Source: Alphaproteobacteria bacterium (GTDB lineage Bacteria; Pseudomonadota; Alphaproteobacteria; Micavibrionales; UBA2020). From it: DNA of 64,000 bases. Position 1 is the first letter of the stretch, and each line of letters starts with the position of its first letter. Shown here in pieces: positions 44,975-52,859 of this stretch. The stretch covers positions 1 to 64,000 of the forward strand of contig JAICWS010000004.1 of the NCBI GenBank assembly GCA_025934695.1. Direction: 5' to 3'. The translations under genes and the position numbers were made by a program. The notes under the pieces are model-generated. The model did no database searches. It was given only the letters and a program-made list of their open reading frames with translations, and had not been told where the DNA came from.

Positions 44975-47900
44975 TTACCGCGACGCGGCTTTGACCGGCC
45001 CGGCGCTCGCCGTGGGTGCGGGCGCGGGCGTCGCCTCGTTATAGCGCGTCACCGTCTCCACCGCGCAATTGAACCCCATATCCGCCAGGCGGCGGCAGGC
45101 GAAAGCGCCCTGTTCCAGCGTGAAATGCTGGCGGGGTTTCAGCATCAGCGTCATTTCATGCGTCGTCGCATCGGGCTCCATCGATGACACCGGCGTGACC
45201 GGGTCGAACAGCCCCGACCAGCCGCTCTTGAGGCGGAATTCATACCAGGCAAAGGCAAGCGCCAGCCGCGAATGGAAATGGCCGAGGTCGATCAGCACCT
45301 CTTCCGCCGCGATGTCGGTGGGGCGGATGATGCGGGTGTTGCGGGTGCCGTAAGGGGCGGCGTTTACGCTGCGGAAGTTGAAACCGATATTGTGGCCGCC
45401 GGTCAGGATGACGGGCTGGCCGTAGTAGGTCGAGCCTTCCGGCTTGAACTCATAAGCCTTCGGCGTCATGGCGCCTTCCGGCGCGCCGTCGGGCGGCGTC
45501 GCGACGAGGTTGTAGATGCCGGGACGGATCGAGCTGATCGACCAGTATCCGTCATAAGCCGCATCCGCCGTCTTTTCGACCTTGCCGTCGGGCGCGATGA
45601 GCGAAACCTTCACGTTGCGCCCCGGCTGGTGCTTGCCGTCGGCGTCGATGTAATCAGCCTGCCCGTCCATCTCGCCGCCCGCGACGATGGGGAATTCCAG
45701 CTGCGTCACACCGCCGGGGTGCGGGTTGATGGACACGCCGGCAAAGGTGCTCATGTCGAAGGAGTCTTTCAGGGTCGCCTGGTCGACGACGACGTCGGTC
45801 ACGATGTTTTCTTCAAGGTCGGGAATAAAGGCGATGCCTTGCGCGTTTGTAGGGTCGCTCTTATGCGCCTGCAATGCTTTGACTTCGACCTCCGGGAGCA
45901 GCTCGTCGCCCGCGTCGTAGAGGCCATCGCCGTTTTTGTCGAAGAATACGCGCGCCGCCACGCCGCCCGCTTGGGCCAAGTAAGCATTGTAAATGTTGTA
46001 TCTGTTCGAATAGGGATCGAATCCGGCGCCAAAGTGCACGTTGAGTCCCAGAGTCAGGTTTTTATTCGTGTCGATCGAAATAAGTGGGCTGAAGGTCGCT
46101 TTGGGGGTTCGCCAGTTGAGGCTGAGTTCGGCCTGCGTCAGACTGGGGTTGGGGGTGTAAGTCACCTGCGTCAGCGTGTCCACGTTGGGACCAACGGGAT
46201 GATCATATTCAACAACATCTTTCGTTATCTGCGTGACGGGCTTGACCTGATATTCGGCTTCGACGCGCCAGTTGCCGCCCCAGGCGAAGCCGCGGGCTTG
46301 CAGGTCAGCGGTTGCGAGATCGCTGTAAGTCCCGGTGACATCGGTGGTGCGGGTGTAGTTCGTGGCTGCCGAAAGAAGCATGGTTTTATAGCGGCCGGTC
46401 AAGCTGGTCGTTACATCCGCTGTACTGCTGCCATCAAAGTTTTTGGTGTCCGTAACGCCAAGGTTATAGTTAAGGTGGTCAAGAAGCAGGAAATGACCCC
46501 GCAGAGGGCCGCTCAAGGTCGAGCGCAAGGTGTCCTTTATCGTCGCGGGCGTTGCTGAGGCGATGTTATACCCAGAGGAGTTCAGCGTATACTGCAGCAA
46601 ACCCGATTGTTTCCCAAAGTTACGCCTCGCCGTAATTGACGTGGCGTAGGCCGCGTTATCGAGGTCATACCCGACATCCGCATTCACAAAGGTGCCTAGG
46701 AATGACGACGCTATACCTGTTTCTCCAAAGTTTCGCGTCGTACCTTGGTCGTTACTGCTGCGGACCCCAAAGTCAAGCGTGCCGAGGCCGCCAAGCCCAT
46801 ACTGGTAGCTGGCGACAAGCCTCGGGTCGCCAATACCTGGCGTGGTGGGCTTGCTGGAATTGTAGGTGACAATGCCCTCGCGGCTAAGGGAAGCGGCGTA
46901 ATAACTTTTTCCTGCCGGGATTTCCGTTGGATTGACGTTAATGTGTCGATGCTGTTCATTAACTTCGCCTTTCGTGCCGTAGAACATCAGCTTGAAATCG
47001 TTGTCGCCGACGATCAGGTCGACGTTGCCGAAGTCATAGCGGCCCGACCCGTCGACATGGCGAATATCGATATAGACGTCGTTCCGATATAGCTCGACAT
47101 CCCAACCAGGCTGTGCGTCGCCATTGATTGGGGCCGAAGTCTGTGTCGTAATCTGACTCGGCGGAAGATTTGTCACCATCATGCCCTGTTCTTGCGTGTT
47201 CGTGGTGATGAGCGGCAGGGGCACGGTATTGACATCGCCGAACTGATATGCCGTCGCATGCAGCGGTCCCAGAAGGTTTCCGTCGATGTCCTGCTTGCCC
47301 ATAGTCATGCGGAAGTCTGTGAGGTAAGGATTCGTCAAGGTGCCGCTTGAAAAGGTCTGAAGGTTGAATCCGGCGAGATCGCTGGCCGTAATAATTCCCC
47401 AAGAGCCGCTCCTCGTCGATTGGCCCTGAACCGGACGTTCATACGTAGTGTTCAGAGTGGCATCGACATAAGGCAAGGTCGCCATGCCATACGCCGTTTC
47501 CTGGCGCGGTAGTTTTGCCGGTTCATCTCCGTAGCCCTTGCTGGAAAGCAGCTGCGAGCGCCGATATGCATCTTCAGCAGGGAAAGGCTGAGCTCCGGTA
47601 ACGAAGAGCGCAAGGTCGGCAAAGTTATAGTCGAAACTGATATTGAACCACTTCTCCATCACATCAGCTGAGACGAGAATGTCTTTACCGTCCGCCTCGA
47701 TATCGCTTGGTGCAATGGCGATTGCTTGGCCGCTGATGACAGCTTCGTGTCTCGTCACGTCAAGATGAAAAGTCTGGGGTTCCTTAAAGAACCATCCGTC
47801 CGCTGTGCCCTTTGCGGCATTGACTTTGATGGCGAGGTCCGAGGCGCTGCAGAAATCGCCGAGCGATATCATCAGGCGGTGGTTGCGTTTGATCGCATAG

Positions 47901-48229
47901 ATGTCCTGTTTGAGGTTAACGCGGTCCTTGCCAACTATACCGTGCATGATAAGTGGCTCGTCGTCTTGCAGCCTAGTATGCGATTTGTGCTCGGCCAGTT
48001 CCAGCTTGCCGGCGCCTTTCAGGTACAGGTCGGCCTGGCTGAAGTCGCCGCCGATTTCCTGCGCAAAATCCTGCCCCAGCTTCAGCAGCTGTGATTTGGG
48101 AATGCTACCCTGAGTCGCGGAGTCGGGCGGCGTATCCGCATAGGTTGCAAAGCTCCACAGACATGAAGCCAGTGCAGTGGCAAAGATACAACAATGCTTT
48201 TTCGATACCGGAATAGCCTGCAGCCGCAC
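44975..48229 (-). CDS. Outer-membrane usher of an alternative chaperone-usher system, oversized
   Basis: A 1084-residue protein, longer than classical ushers (about 800-880). A signal peptide (about residues 12-31) is followed by an N-terminal region and a long beta-barrel-like part with usher motifs (PPSQI, DVELYRNDVYIDIRHVDGSGRYDFGNVDL, VGDNDFKLMFYG). About residue 756 starts an SdrD-B-like module (ARVFFDKNGDGLYDAGDELLP), then a carboxypeptidase-regulatory-like beta domain (GYWSISSIRPGIYNL). The last 60 residues (HFTLEQGAFACRRLADMGF) resemble a SPOR-like peptidoglycan-binding fold, a weak match. The start is GTG. It is divergent from fimbrial subunit and chaperone genes. Confidence 0.75.
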   Translation of the reverse strand: MRLQAIPVSKKHCCIFATALASCLWSFATYADTPPDSATQGSIPKSQLLKLGQDFAQEIGGDFSQADLYLKGAGKLELAEHKSHTRLQDDEPLIMHGIVGKDRVNLKQDIYAIKRNHRLMISLGDFCSASDLAIKVNAAKGTADGWFFKEPQTFHLDVTRHEAVISGQAIAIAPSDIEADGKDILVSADVMEKWFNISFDYNFADLALFVTGAQPFPAEDAYRRSQLLSSKGYGDEPAKLPRQETAYGMATLPYVDATLNTTYERPVQGQSTRSGSWGIITASDLAGFNLQTFSSGTLTNPYLTDFRMTMGKQDIDGNLLGPLHATAYQFGDVNTVPLPLITTNTQEQGMMVTNLPPSQITTQTSAPINGDAQPGWDVELYRNDVYIDIRHVDGSGRYDFGNVDLIVGDNDFKLMFYGTKGEVNEQHRHINVNPTEIPAGKSYYAASLSREGIVTYNSSKPTTPGIGDPRLVASYQYGLGGLGTLDFGVRSSNDQGTTRNFGETGIASSFLGTFVNADVGYDLDNAAYATSITARRNFGKQSGLLQYTLNSSGYNIASATPATIKDTLRSTLSGPLRGHFLLLDHLNYNLGVTDTKNFDGSSTADVTTSLTGRYKTMLLSAATNYTRTTDVTGTYSDLATADLQARGFAWGGNWRVEAEYQVKPVTQITKDVVEYDHPVGPNVDTLTQVTYTPNPSLTQAELSLNWRTPKATFSPLISIDTNKNLTLGLNVHFGAGFDPYSNRYNIYNAYLAQAGGVAARVFFDKNGDGLYDAGDELLPEVEVKALQAHKSDPTNAQGIAFIPDLEENIVTDVVVDQATLKDSFDMSTFAGVSINPHPGGVTQLEFPIVAGGEMDGQADYIDADGKHQPGRNVKVSLIAPDGKVEKTADAAYDGYWSISSIRPGIYNLVATPPDGAPEGAMTPKAYEFKPEGSTYYGQPVILTGGHNIGFNFRSVNAAPYGTRNTRIIRPTDIAAEEVLIDLGHFHSRLALAFAWYEFRLKSGWSGLFDPVTPVSSMEPDATTHEMTLMLKPRQHFTLEQGAFACRRLADMGFNCAVETVTRYNEATPAPAPTASAGPVKAASR

Positions 48230-48488
48230 CCGCCTTGCGTGGATGCGCCCCTGATTTTTCCCCTGTTAACAAGTATATATGGCGCAGCTGCAAGAATAGA
48301 ATATTAAGTTTGCCTAGCGCGCTCCGCTTCAGTGACTGTGTTTATATGACAACGGTCAATCATCTTAACATTGCCTGCTAAATCCTTCAAATTTCTTCAA
48401 ACTTTTTTAAGCATTTGCGACGATACTAATGGGTAGGGAGGGAGCTGGAACAGTTCCTTATCAACCACTCAAGAATTGGGGGATTATC
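48230..48488. other. Divergent control region between usher and fimbrial subunits
   Basis: AT-rich and visibly different in base composition from the rest of the window. It contains two adjacent 10-bp direct repeats CTTCAAATTT and CTTCAAACTT (48385-48404), close to one helical turn apart. I could not defend a single sigma-70 promoter here. Confidence 0.35.
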
Positions 48489-49151
48489 ATGAAAATCGGG
48501 AAGGTACTTCGTAATACTGCTTTGGCGTCCGCCGTCGCAGTAGTCGCTTTTGGCGCAGCATCTGCCTTTGCTTATTCGCCGGTGCTAACTAGTTCGTTGA
48601 ACGGCGGCGTTTTTGCTGCTCACGTGGGGGCCAGTGTTTTGGGTACGACCGCGATGACTGAAAATAATGCGGTCAGTTTCGGCAACATTGCTGTCTCAGG
48701 CCCCGGCACGATGACGATGGATACTGCTGGCGCGCGTGTCGCAGCCAGCGGCATTACCGCACTCGACGGTGGCAATAACGGATCTACTCTGCTGGACGAT
48801 ACCTATTCAGCTGCGGCGCCCGGAACCTATACAATCACGGGACCTTCGGGTGCATCCGTGTATGTCACTTACTTTGTGACGGGCGGCGGGGGCAATAAGG
48901 TTGGTACCAGTCAGGCGACCAATTCGATTGACCTGACGAATGGTACCGACCATCTCTATGTTTACAGCCTCGTTGATACTGGCACCGCGATTACTGCTGG
49001 TGATGAATACGCGCAAAATGCGAATTCCGTTGTCGATCTCACCGGGGGTACGGCAACCCTCAAGATAGGTGGAACGATTGAAGCAATTAAGGTTGGCGGT
49101 GTAAGCGATGGCGCTTACAGGGGCACGTTTGATATCATGCTTCACTACTAA
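48489..49151 (+). CDS. Fimbrial subunit, DUF4402-type (likely major)
   Basis: A 220-residue exported protein. The signal peptide ends around ASAFA (about residue 28). The mature chain has the DUF4402 pattern: an early ENNAVSFGNIAVSGPGTM block, a central beta domain and a C-terminal TLKIGGTIEAIKVGGVSDGAYRGTFDIMLHY with the alternating strand that chaperone-usher subunits donate. The ATG at 48489 follows a GGGG-rich site; the frame opens earlier at 48429 but that would bury the signal peptide. First gene of the operon and followed by a hairpin, so probably the most highly made subunit. Confidence 0.8.
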   Translation: MKIGKVLRNTALASAVAVVAFGAASAFAYSPVLTSSLNGGVFAAHVGASVLGTTAMTENNAVSFGNIAVSGPGTMTMDTAGARVAASGITALDGGNNGSTLLDDTYSAAAPGTYTITGPSGASVYVTYFVTGGGGNKVGTSQATNSIDLTNGTDHLYVYSLVDTGTAITAGDEYAQNANSVVDLTGGTATLKIGGTIEAIKVGGVSDGAYRGTFDIMLHY

Positions 49152-49168
49152 AACGCGATGACATATTT

Positions 49169-49200
49169 GAAAGCCTCCGGCAAAATGCTCGGAGGCTTTC
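49169..49200 (+). terminator. Intra-operon hairpin after first subunit
   Basis: A perfect 11-bp stem GAAAGCCTCCG/CGGAGGCTTTC with a 10-base loop and no T-run, between subunit genes 1 and 2. It may attenuate read-through or protect the upstream mRNA. Confidence 0.65.
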
Positions 49201-49254
49201 ACGTTTCTGGCGTATATTTGAAAAACCAGCCAAATGGGTTATGTTTGTCTTCAA

Positions 49255-49869
49255 ATGAGAAGATATAAAATACCCGCTGTCCTAGTCGTTTCCATTTCGC
49301 TATTGTTTTGCGTGTTTTCCGCCCGCGCGAATTTCGTCGATAACAACCTTCACAGCAACGTCGCTATCGTGAGCGCCGTTACCATTGTAGAAACCAATGC
49401 CGTGAGTTTTGGCAATCTTTCCGTCGGTTCGCCTGGAGGTGGTGATGCCGGCCTTGTTCTGACCCCGGCAGGCGGCCGCACGAGCTTTAATGGCGCATCA
49501 ACAACAATCACGCCGCTGAGCGGAGGTTATGGCAATGGGATTTATAGTGTGGCCCAGGCAGGCACCTATCAAATCAGTGGCGCGGAGAGCAGTTCGAATA
49601 TATATGTCCAATTCGTCCAGACGCTAGGCGTACCAATCGATTCCAGCAACCCCGTTACGCTGACGGGCCCCGCCGGCGCCGACGAGTTTTTGGTCGATGC
49701 ATTTACGTTTAACAAGGATGGCACCGACGGCACCGGTGACTACCTCGTTGCCGATAGCAGCGGGAATGCGACCTTGAAGGTCGGTGCGACACTTCACACG
49801 AAGGCTGGCGCGGTCAGCTATCCGGATGGAGCTTACCGTGGAGTTTTCGGCATCGTGGCGAGTTATTAG
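49255..49869 (+). CDS. Fimbrial subunit, DUF4402-type
   Basis: A 204-residue exported protein with a signal peptide ending near SARA (about residue 25). It has ETNAVSFGNLSVGSPGGG, a variable middle and ATLKVGATLHTKAGAVSYPDGAYRGVFGIVASY at the end, the same fold pattern as the preceding gene. An ATG at 49234 is also in frame; the start at 49255 gives a cleaner signal peptide. Probably a minor subunit. Confidence 0.75.
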   Translation: MRRYKIPAVLVVSISLLFCVFSARANFVDNNLHSNVAIVSAVTIVETNAVSFGNLSVGSPGGGDAGLVLTPAGGRTSFNGASTTITPLSGGYGNGIYSVAQAGTYQISGAESSSNIYVQFVQTLGVPIDSSNPVTLTGPAGADEFLVDAFTFNKDGTDGTGDYLVADSSGNATLKVGATLHTKAGAVSYPDGAYRGVFGIVASY

Positions 49870-49879
49870 AGCATTCAGA

Positions 49880-50359
49880 ATGAAAAAGTCGATATTTCTA
49901 GTCTGTCTGCTGATACTGACGGTTTTGGCTTTACCATCGTTGGCGACCCAGTCCGGCGTCGAAACCCAGCAGATAACGTTCGGACACATCATCATTACCG
50001 ATAACTCGGCGACGCGCAATTGCGTGGTTGCGGCGACAGGGGGGGAAACGTGCGATGCTTCTGGCGTCCTACTTTTAATTTCAGGGGAGGCCGCCTTCTA
50101 TCGCCTTTCGGGATTTGACCCGAATACAGCCGTAGGGGCGGTCATCGATAACGCCACGCCACTGACCAATTCCGTGGACGCTTCAGCATTGGATATCGGA
50201 AGTTTCACGATCAATCCGCCTATCGACACGAGTCCGCAGACGCCAGACGCCAGCGGCAATATGACGCTTAAAATCGGCGCGACGTTGAGCACGCGTGCGG
50301 GAACTACCTACGCGATTGCCCCTTATCATGGTACATATAGACTGACGATTACGTTCTAA
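49880..50359 (+). CDS. Fimbrial subunit-like protein, DUF4402-type, short
   Basis: A 159-residue exported protein (signal peptide to about residue 20, LPSLA). It keeps the ITFGHIIITDN block and the C-terminal TLKIGATLSTRAG...GTYRLTITF strand but is shorter and contains two cysteines (CVVAATGGETC) that could form a disulfide. The Cys pair and position suggest a tip or initiating subunit. The frame is open to 49784 inside the previous gene; the ATG at 49880 starts the signal peptide. Confidence 0.72.
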   Translation: MKKSIFLVCLLILTVLALPSLATQSGVETQQITFGHIIITDNSATRNCVVAATGGETCDASGVLLLISGEAAFYRLSGFDPNTAVGAVIDNATPLTNSVDASALDIGSFTINPPIDTSPQTPDASGNMTLKIGATLSTRAGTTYAIAPYHGTYRLTITF

Positions 50360-50379
50360 TGCTACGAGGAACAGGACAA

Positions 50380-51204
50380 ATGACCAGAGCCGTAATTCTC
50401 GCCTTCATGCTTTCAATCGCATTGTTGGCTTTTCCGTCTGCCGCGAAGGCCGATCTTACGATCACCCCGGTGCGCGTGGTGTTCCAGGGACGTGACCGCT
50501 CGATGAGCGTCGAGCTTCTGAACACCACAGACCATACGAACACCTATCGCATGGGCTGGATGGAAATGAAGGCGAACGATAAGGGCGGCTATGACATGCT
50601 GCCTGCGGATGACAAAAATCCTGACGGTGTTCCTAATATGGTCATATTTTCGCCAAGGCAGGTGACGATTGAGCCGCATGGTCATCAGATCATTCGCCTG
50701 TCATTGCGTCGCCCCGCCGACCTGCCGTCGGGGGAATACCGCGCGCATCTGTCGATGACGCGTATCGCGAATGCGTTACCGCCGGTGGCCGACACTCACC
50801 AAAAGGGGGTGACAATGGCGCTTTACGCCAATCTCGGCTTTTCCATTCCGGTGATTGTTCGCAGCGGAGAAGACAAGGATTTGAAAGTGTCCCTCATCAA
50901 TCCAAAACTTGCGATGAACCATAAGACGCCGCCCGCGCCCGTCCTCCTCATCGATCTGAATCGGGATGCAGGGAAATTCAGCAGCTATGGATCTATAAAA
51001 GTTCTCTGGCAACCGCCCAAGGGGGAGGAACAGGAGATCGGTATTCTTAACAACGTCGCGCTCTATCCCGAGATCCAGCAGCGCCACGTCGAGATCGCTC
51101 TCAATCAAAATCCAACAGTTGGCACCCTCAAAGTCGTCTATCTCGGCAAGCTTGAATCCGAAGGCACCACCTGGGCCGAAACCTCTTTCCCCATCGGGAA
51201 GTAA
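50380..51204 (+). CDS. Periplasmic PapD-like fimbrial chaperone
   Basis: A 274-residue protein with a signal peptide ending near AKA (about residue 24). LTITPVRVVFQGRDRSMSVELLNTTDHTNTYRM is the first strand pair of a PapD-type immunoglobulin domain, followed by FSPRQVTIEPHGHQIIRLSLRRPADLPSGEYRAHL, the conserved domain-1 block. The second domain follows after about residue 150. It would donate a strand to the DUF4402 subunits before the usher. AGGA lies before the ATG at 50380; the alternative ATG at 50359 overlaps the preceding stop. Confidence 0.85.
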   Translation: MTRAVILAFMLSIALLAFPSAAKADLTITPVRVVFQGRDRSMSVELLNTTDHTNTYRMGWMEMKANDKGGYDMLPADDKNPDGVPNMVIFSPRQVTIEPHGHQIIRLSLRRPADLPSGEYRAHLSMTRIANALPPVADTHQKGVTMALYANLGFSIPVIVRSGEDKDLKVSLINPKLAMNHKTPPAPVLLIDLNRDAGKFSSYGSIKVLWQPPKGEEQEIGILNNVALYPEIQQRHVEIALNQNPTVGTLKVVYLGKLESEGTTWAETSFPIGK

Positions 51205-51246
51205 TTCCGGAAAACGAAAAAGTTAATCACCTGTTAATGATCGCCC

Positions 51247-51275
51247 TTGTCCCCTGACTCCCCGCTGCTTATGAT
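51247..51275 (+). promoter_or_regulatory. Promoter of AMIN-like lipoprotein gene
   Basis: TTGTCC (51247-51252), a 17-base spacer and TATGAT (51270-51275). The 9-bp inverted repeat GTCCCCTGA / TCAGGGGAC (51249-51257 and 51304-51312) has one arm over the -35 and the other in the early leader, a layout suitable for operator pairs. Confidence 0.5.
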
Positions 51276-51323
51276 AAGTGTGGGGAAACTAAATGTACTA
51301 TTATCAGGGGACTGTTCTTATCA

Positions 51324-52547
51324 ATGAGGTCCATTCGCCGTAGCCTTGCGAAACTATCGCAAGTTGCGCGCGGCGTTGCTTTGCCGCGTTGGGCGTGTAT
51401 GTGCCTTATTTACGCCGCGCTAAGCCTTTGCGTCGTTTCCTGCACCGCCGAAGACCGCATCGACGTTCCGAAAGTATCGCAGATGGGCCCACCGCCCGCG
51501 GGCGGCGCCGTCGCTGCGGCGAAGCCGGTGCAGGCGGTCGCGCCGATCCCGACGCCGATGGATACATTCCGCGCGCTCGCGCCCGCGGAGGGCATGAAGG
51601 TCACGCCGCTGTTCGCCGAACCGATCAAGGATGAAGACGCGCGTTTCAAGCGCCTCGAAGACCAGGTGCAATCGCTGCGCAATGATTTCGACACGACGGT
51701 GCCCACACTCGTGCGGCTCGTGGCTGTCGAGAAGGACATGAAAAACCTCGTCGCGCAGCTGCAGACGCTGACCGACGCGAACGCGCCGCCGATGCCGGCC
51801 GCCCCGCCGCCGCCCGTCACCGCGGCTTCGCCCGTGATGGCGGCGCCCGTCGCCGCCAAGCCCGTGGTGCCAGCCGCGACATCCGCGCCAAAACAGCAGC
51901 CTGCCAAAAAATCAACCAATGCCGCGTCTCCCGCCAAAAGCGGGAACGCCAACCAGTTGCCGGCGGGGGAGGCGAAAGCTTCCTCTCCGGCTTCCCCAGA
52001 AGCCGCGCCTAAAGGAAATCAGTCCCCTGAGGGCGCGGCTTCACTTCCTCTGCAACCCCTGCCGATGAAGAACGAAAGCGTCTCGGCTCCTGCCGCGCCC
52101 GCGCCGCCGGCACCGCCCGCATCCGCATCGATAAAATCCGCGGCACCCGCTGCCGCTCCGCCAACCGCGCCCGCCAGCGTCTCCATTGTGAAAGACGTGC
52201 GCGCGGGCGATCACGGCGGCATCACGCATCTCGTCATCGAAATGACGGCGAAGACCGGCTACACGGCCTTGCTTCTCGAAGGCAACAAGCAGGTCGTCAT
52301 CCAGCTCCCCGACGCGTCCTGGAGCGCCAAGCCTGCCATGTCGCTCAAGGGCAGCGCGCTCGTCACCGGCTACAAGTACGAGAAGGGCCAGGTCGTCGTC
52401 GATCTGTCATCACCGGCGGCACTCAAATCCAAGAAACTCCTAAAGCCCGATGGCAATCCGAATTACCGGCTGGACATCGAGCTGACGAAGGCAGGGACGC
52501 CGGCTCCCGCTGCGACGCCGGCTCCGCCTTCCGCTCCCGCGAAATGA
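51324..52547 (+). CDS. Lipoprotein with Ala/Pro-rich linker and C-terminal AMIN-like domain
   Basis: A 407-residue protein. A long signal sequence leads to a lipobox VVSC (about Cys40). A short coiled region (FKRLEDQVQSLRNDFDTTV) and an Ala/Pro-rich disordered linker of about 150 residues precede a compact C-terminal domain (residues about 285-395). The end has THLVIEMTAKTGY, QVVIQLPDASW and YRLDIELTK, the beta pattern of AMIN domains that target proteins to the cell wall or secretin complexes. Placed directly after the fimbrial chaperone, it may anchor or support the fimbrial machinery (inference). Confidence 0.68.
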   Translation: MRSIRRSLAKLSQVARGVALPRWACMCLIYAALSLCVVSCTAEDRIDVPKVSQMGPPPAGGAVAAAKPVQAVAPIPTPMDTFRALAPAEGMKVTPLFAEPIKDEDARFKRLEDQVQSLRNDFDTTVPTLVRLVAVEKDMKNLVAQLQTLTDANAPPMPAAPPPPVTAASPVMAAPVAAKPVVPAATSAPKQQPAKKSTNAASPAKSGNANQLPAGEAKASSPASPEAAPKGNQSPEGAASLPLQPLPMKNESVSAPAAPAPPAPPASASIKSAAPAAAPPTAPASVSIVKDVRAGDHGGITHLVIEMTAKTGYTALLLEGNKQVVIQLPDASWSAKPAMSLKGSALVTGYKYEKGQVVVDLSSPAALKSKKLLKPDGNPNYRLDIELTKAGTPAPAATPAPPSAPAK

Positions 52548-52561
52548 GCAACGGCATGCTT

Positions 52562-52751
52562 CTCCTCCCCTTTGGAGGAGGAAGGGGCCCGCGCCGAAGG
52601 CGTGGGAAGGTGAGGGCACTTTGTGCAGCCAGTGCGCAGATTTTTTAATCAAAACTATTGTCCGACGAAGTACCCTCACCTTCCCGTCGCACGCATGCTT
52701 CGCATGCGCATATAAAGCGACGGGCCCCTTCCTCTCCCAAAGGAGAGGAGG
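52562..52751. repeat. Composite inverted intergenic repeat, copy 1
   Basis: About 190 bp, filling most of the 312-base gap 52548-52859. The ends are hairpins of the type CTCCTCCCCTTTGGAGGAGG and form an overall inverted pair; the inside has GTGGGAAGGTGAGGG on one side and CCCTCACCTTCC on the other, plus a GCATGC-TTC-GCATGC hairpin. A second copy lies at 55910-56080. It has no ORF. Confidence 0.8.
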
Positions 52752-52787
52752 AAAACGCCTTGATTTTGTGTGTGAAAATGCCTTTCA

Positions 52788-52816
52788 TTGACATAATCAT
52801 TCGCCCCTGATATAAC
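52788..52816 (+). promoter_or_regulatory. Promoter of putative HExxH peptidase gene
   Basis: TTGACA (52788-52793), a 17-base spacer and TATAAC (52811-52816), about 44 bases before the ATG. One of the best consensus promoters in the window. Confidence 0.75.
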
Positions 52817-52859
52817 TTCCCCACGCCAATCTGATGATATTTTTTCGTGGAGATATTCC

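Noticed and set aside
51249..51312. RNA hairpin sequestering the ribosome-binding site of the AMIN-like gene
   Set aside because: The left arm lies in the -35 region of the likely promoter, so it would not be transcribed from it; treated as a DNA dyad instead.
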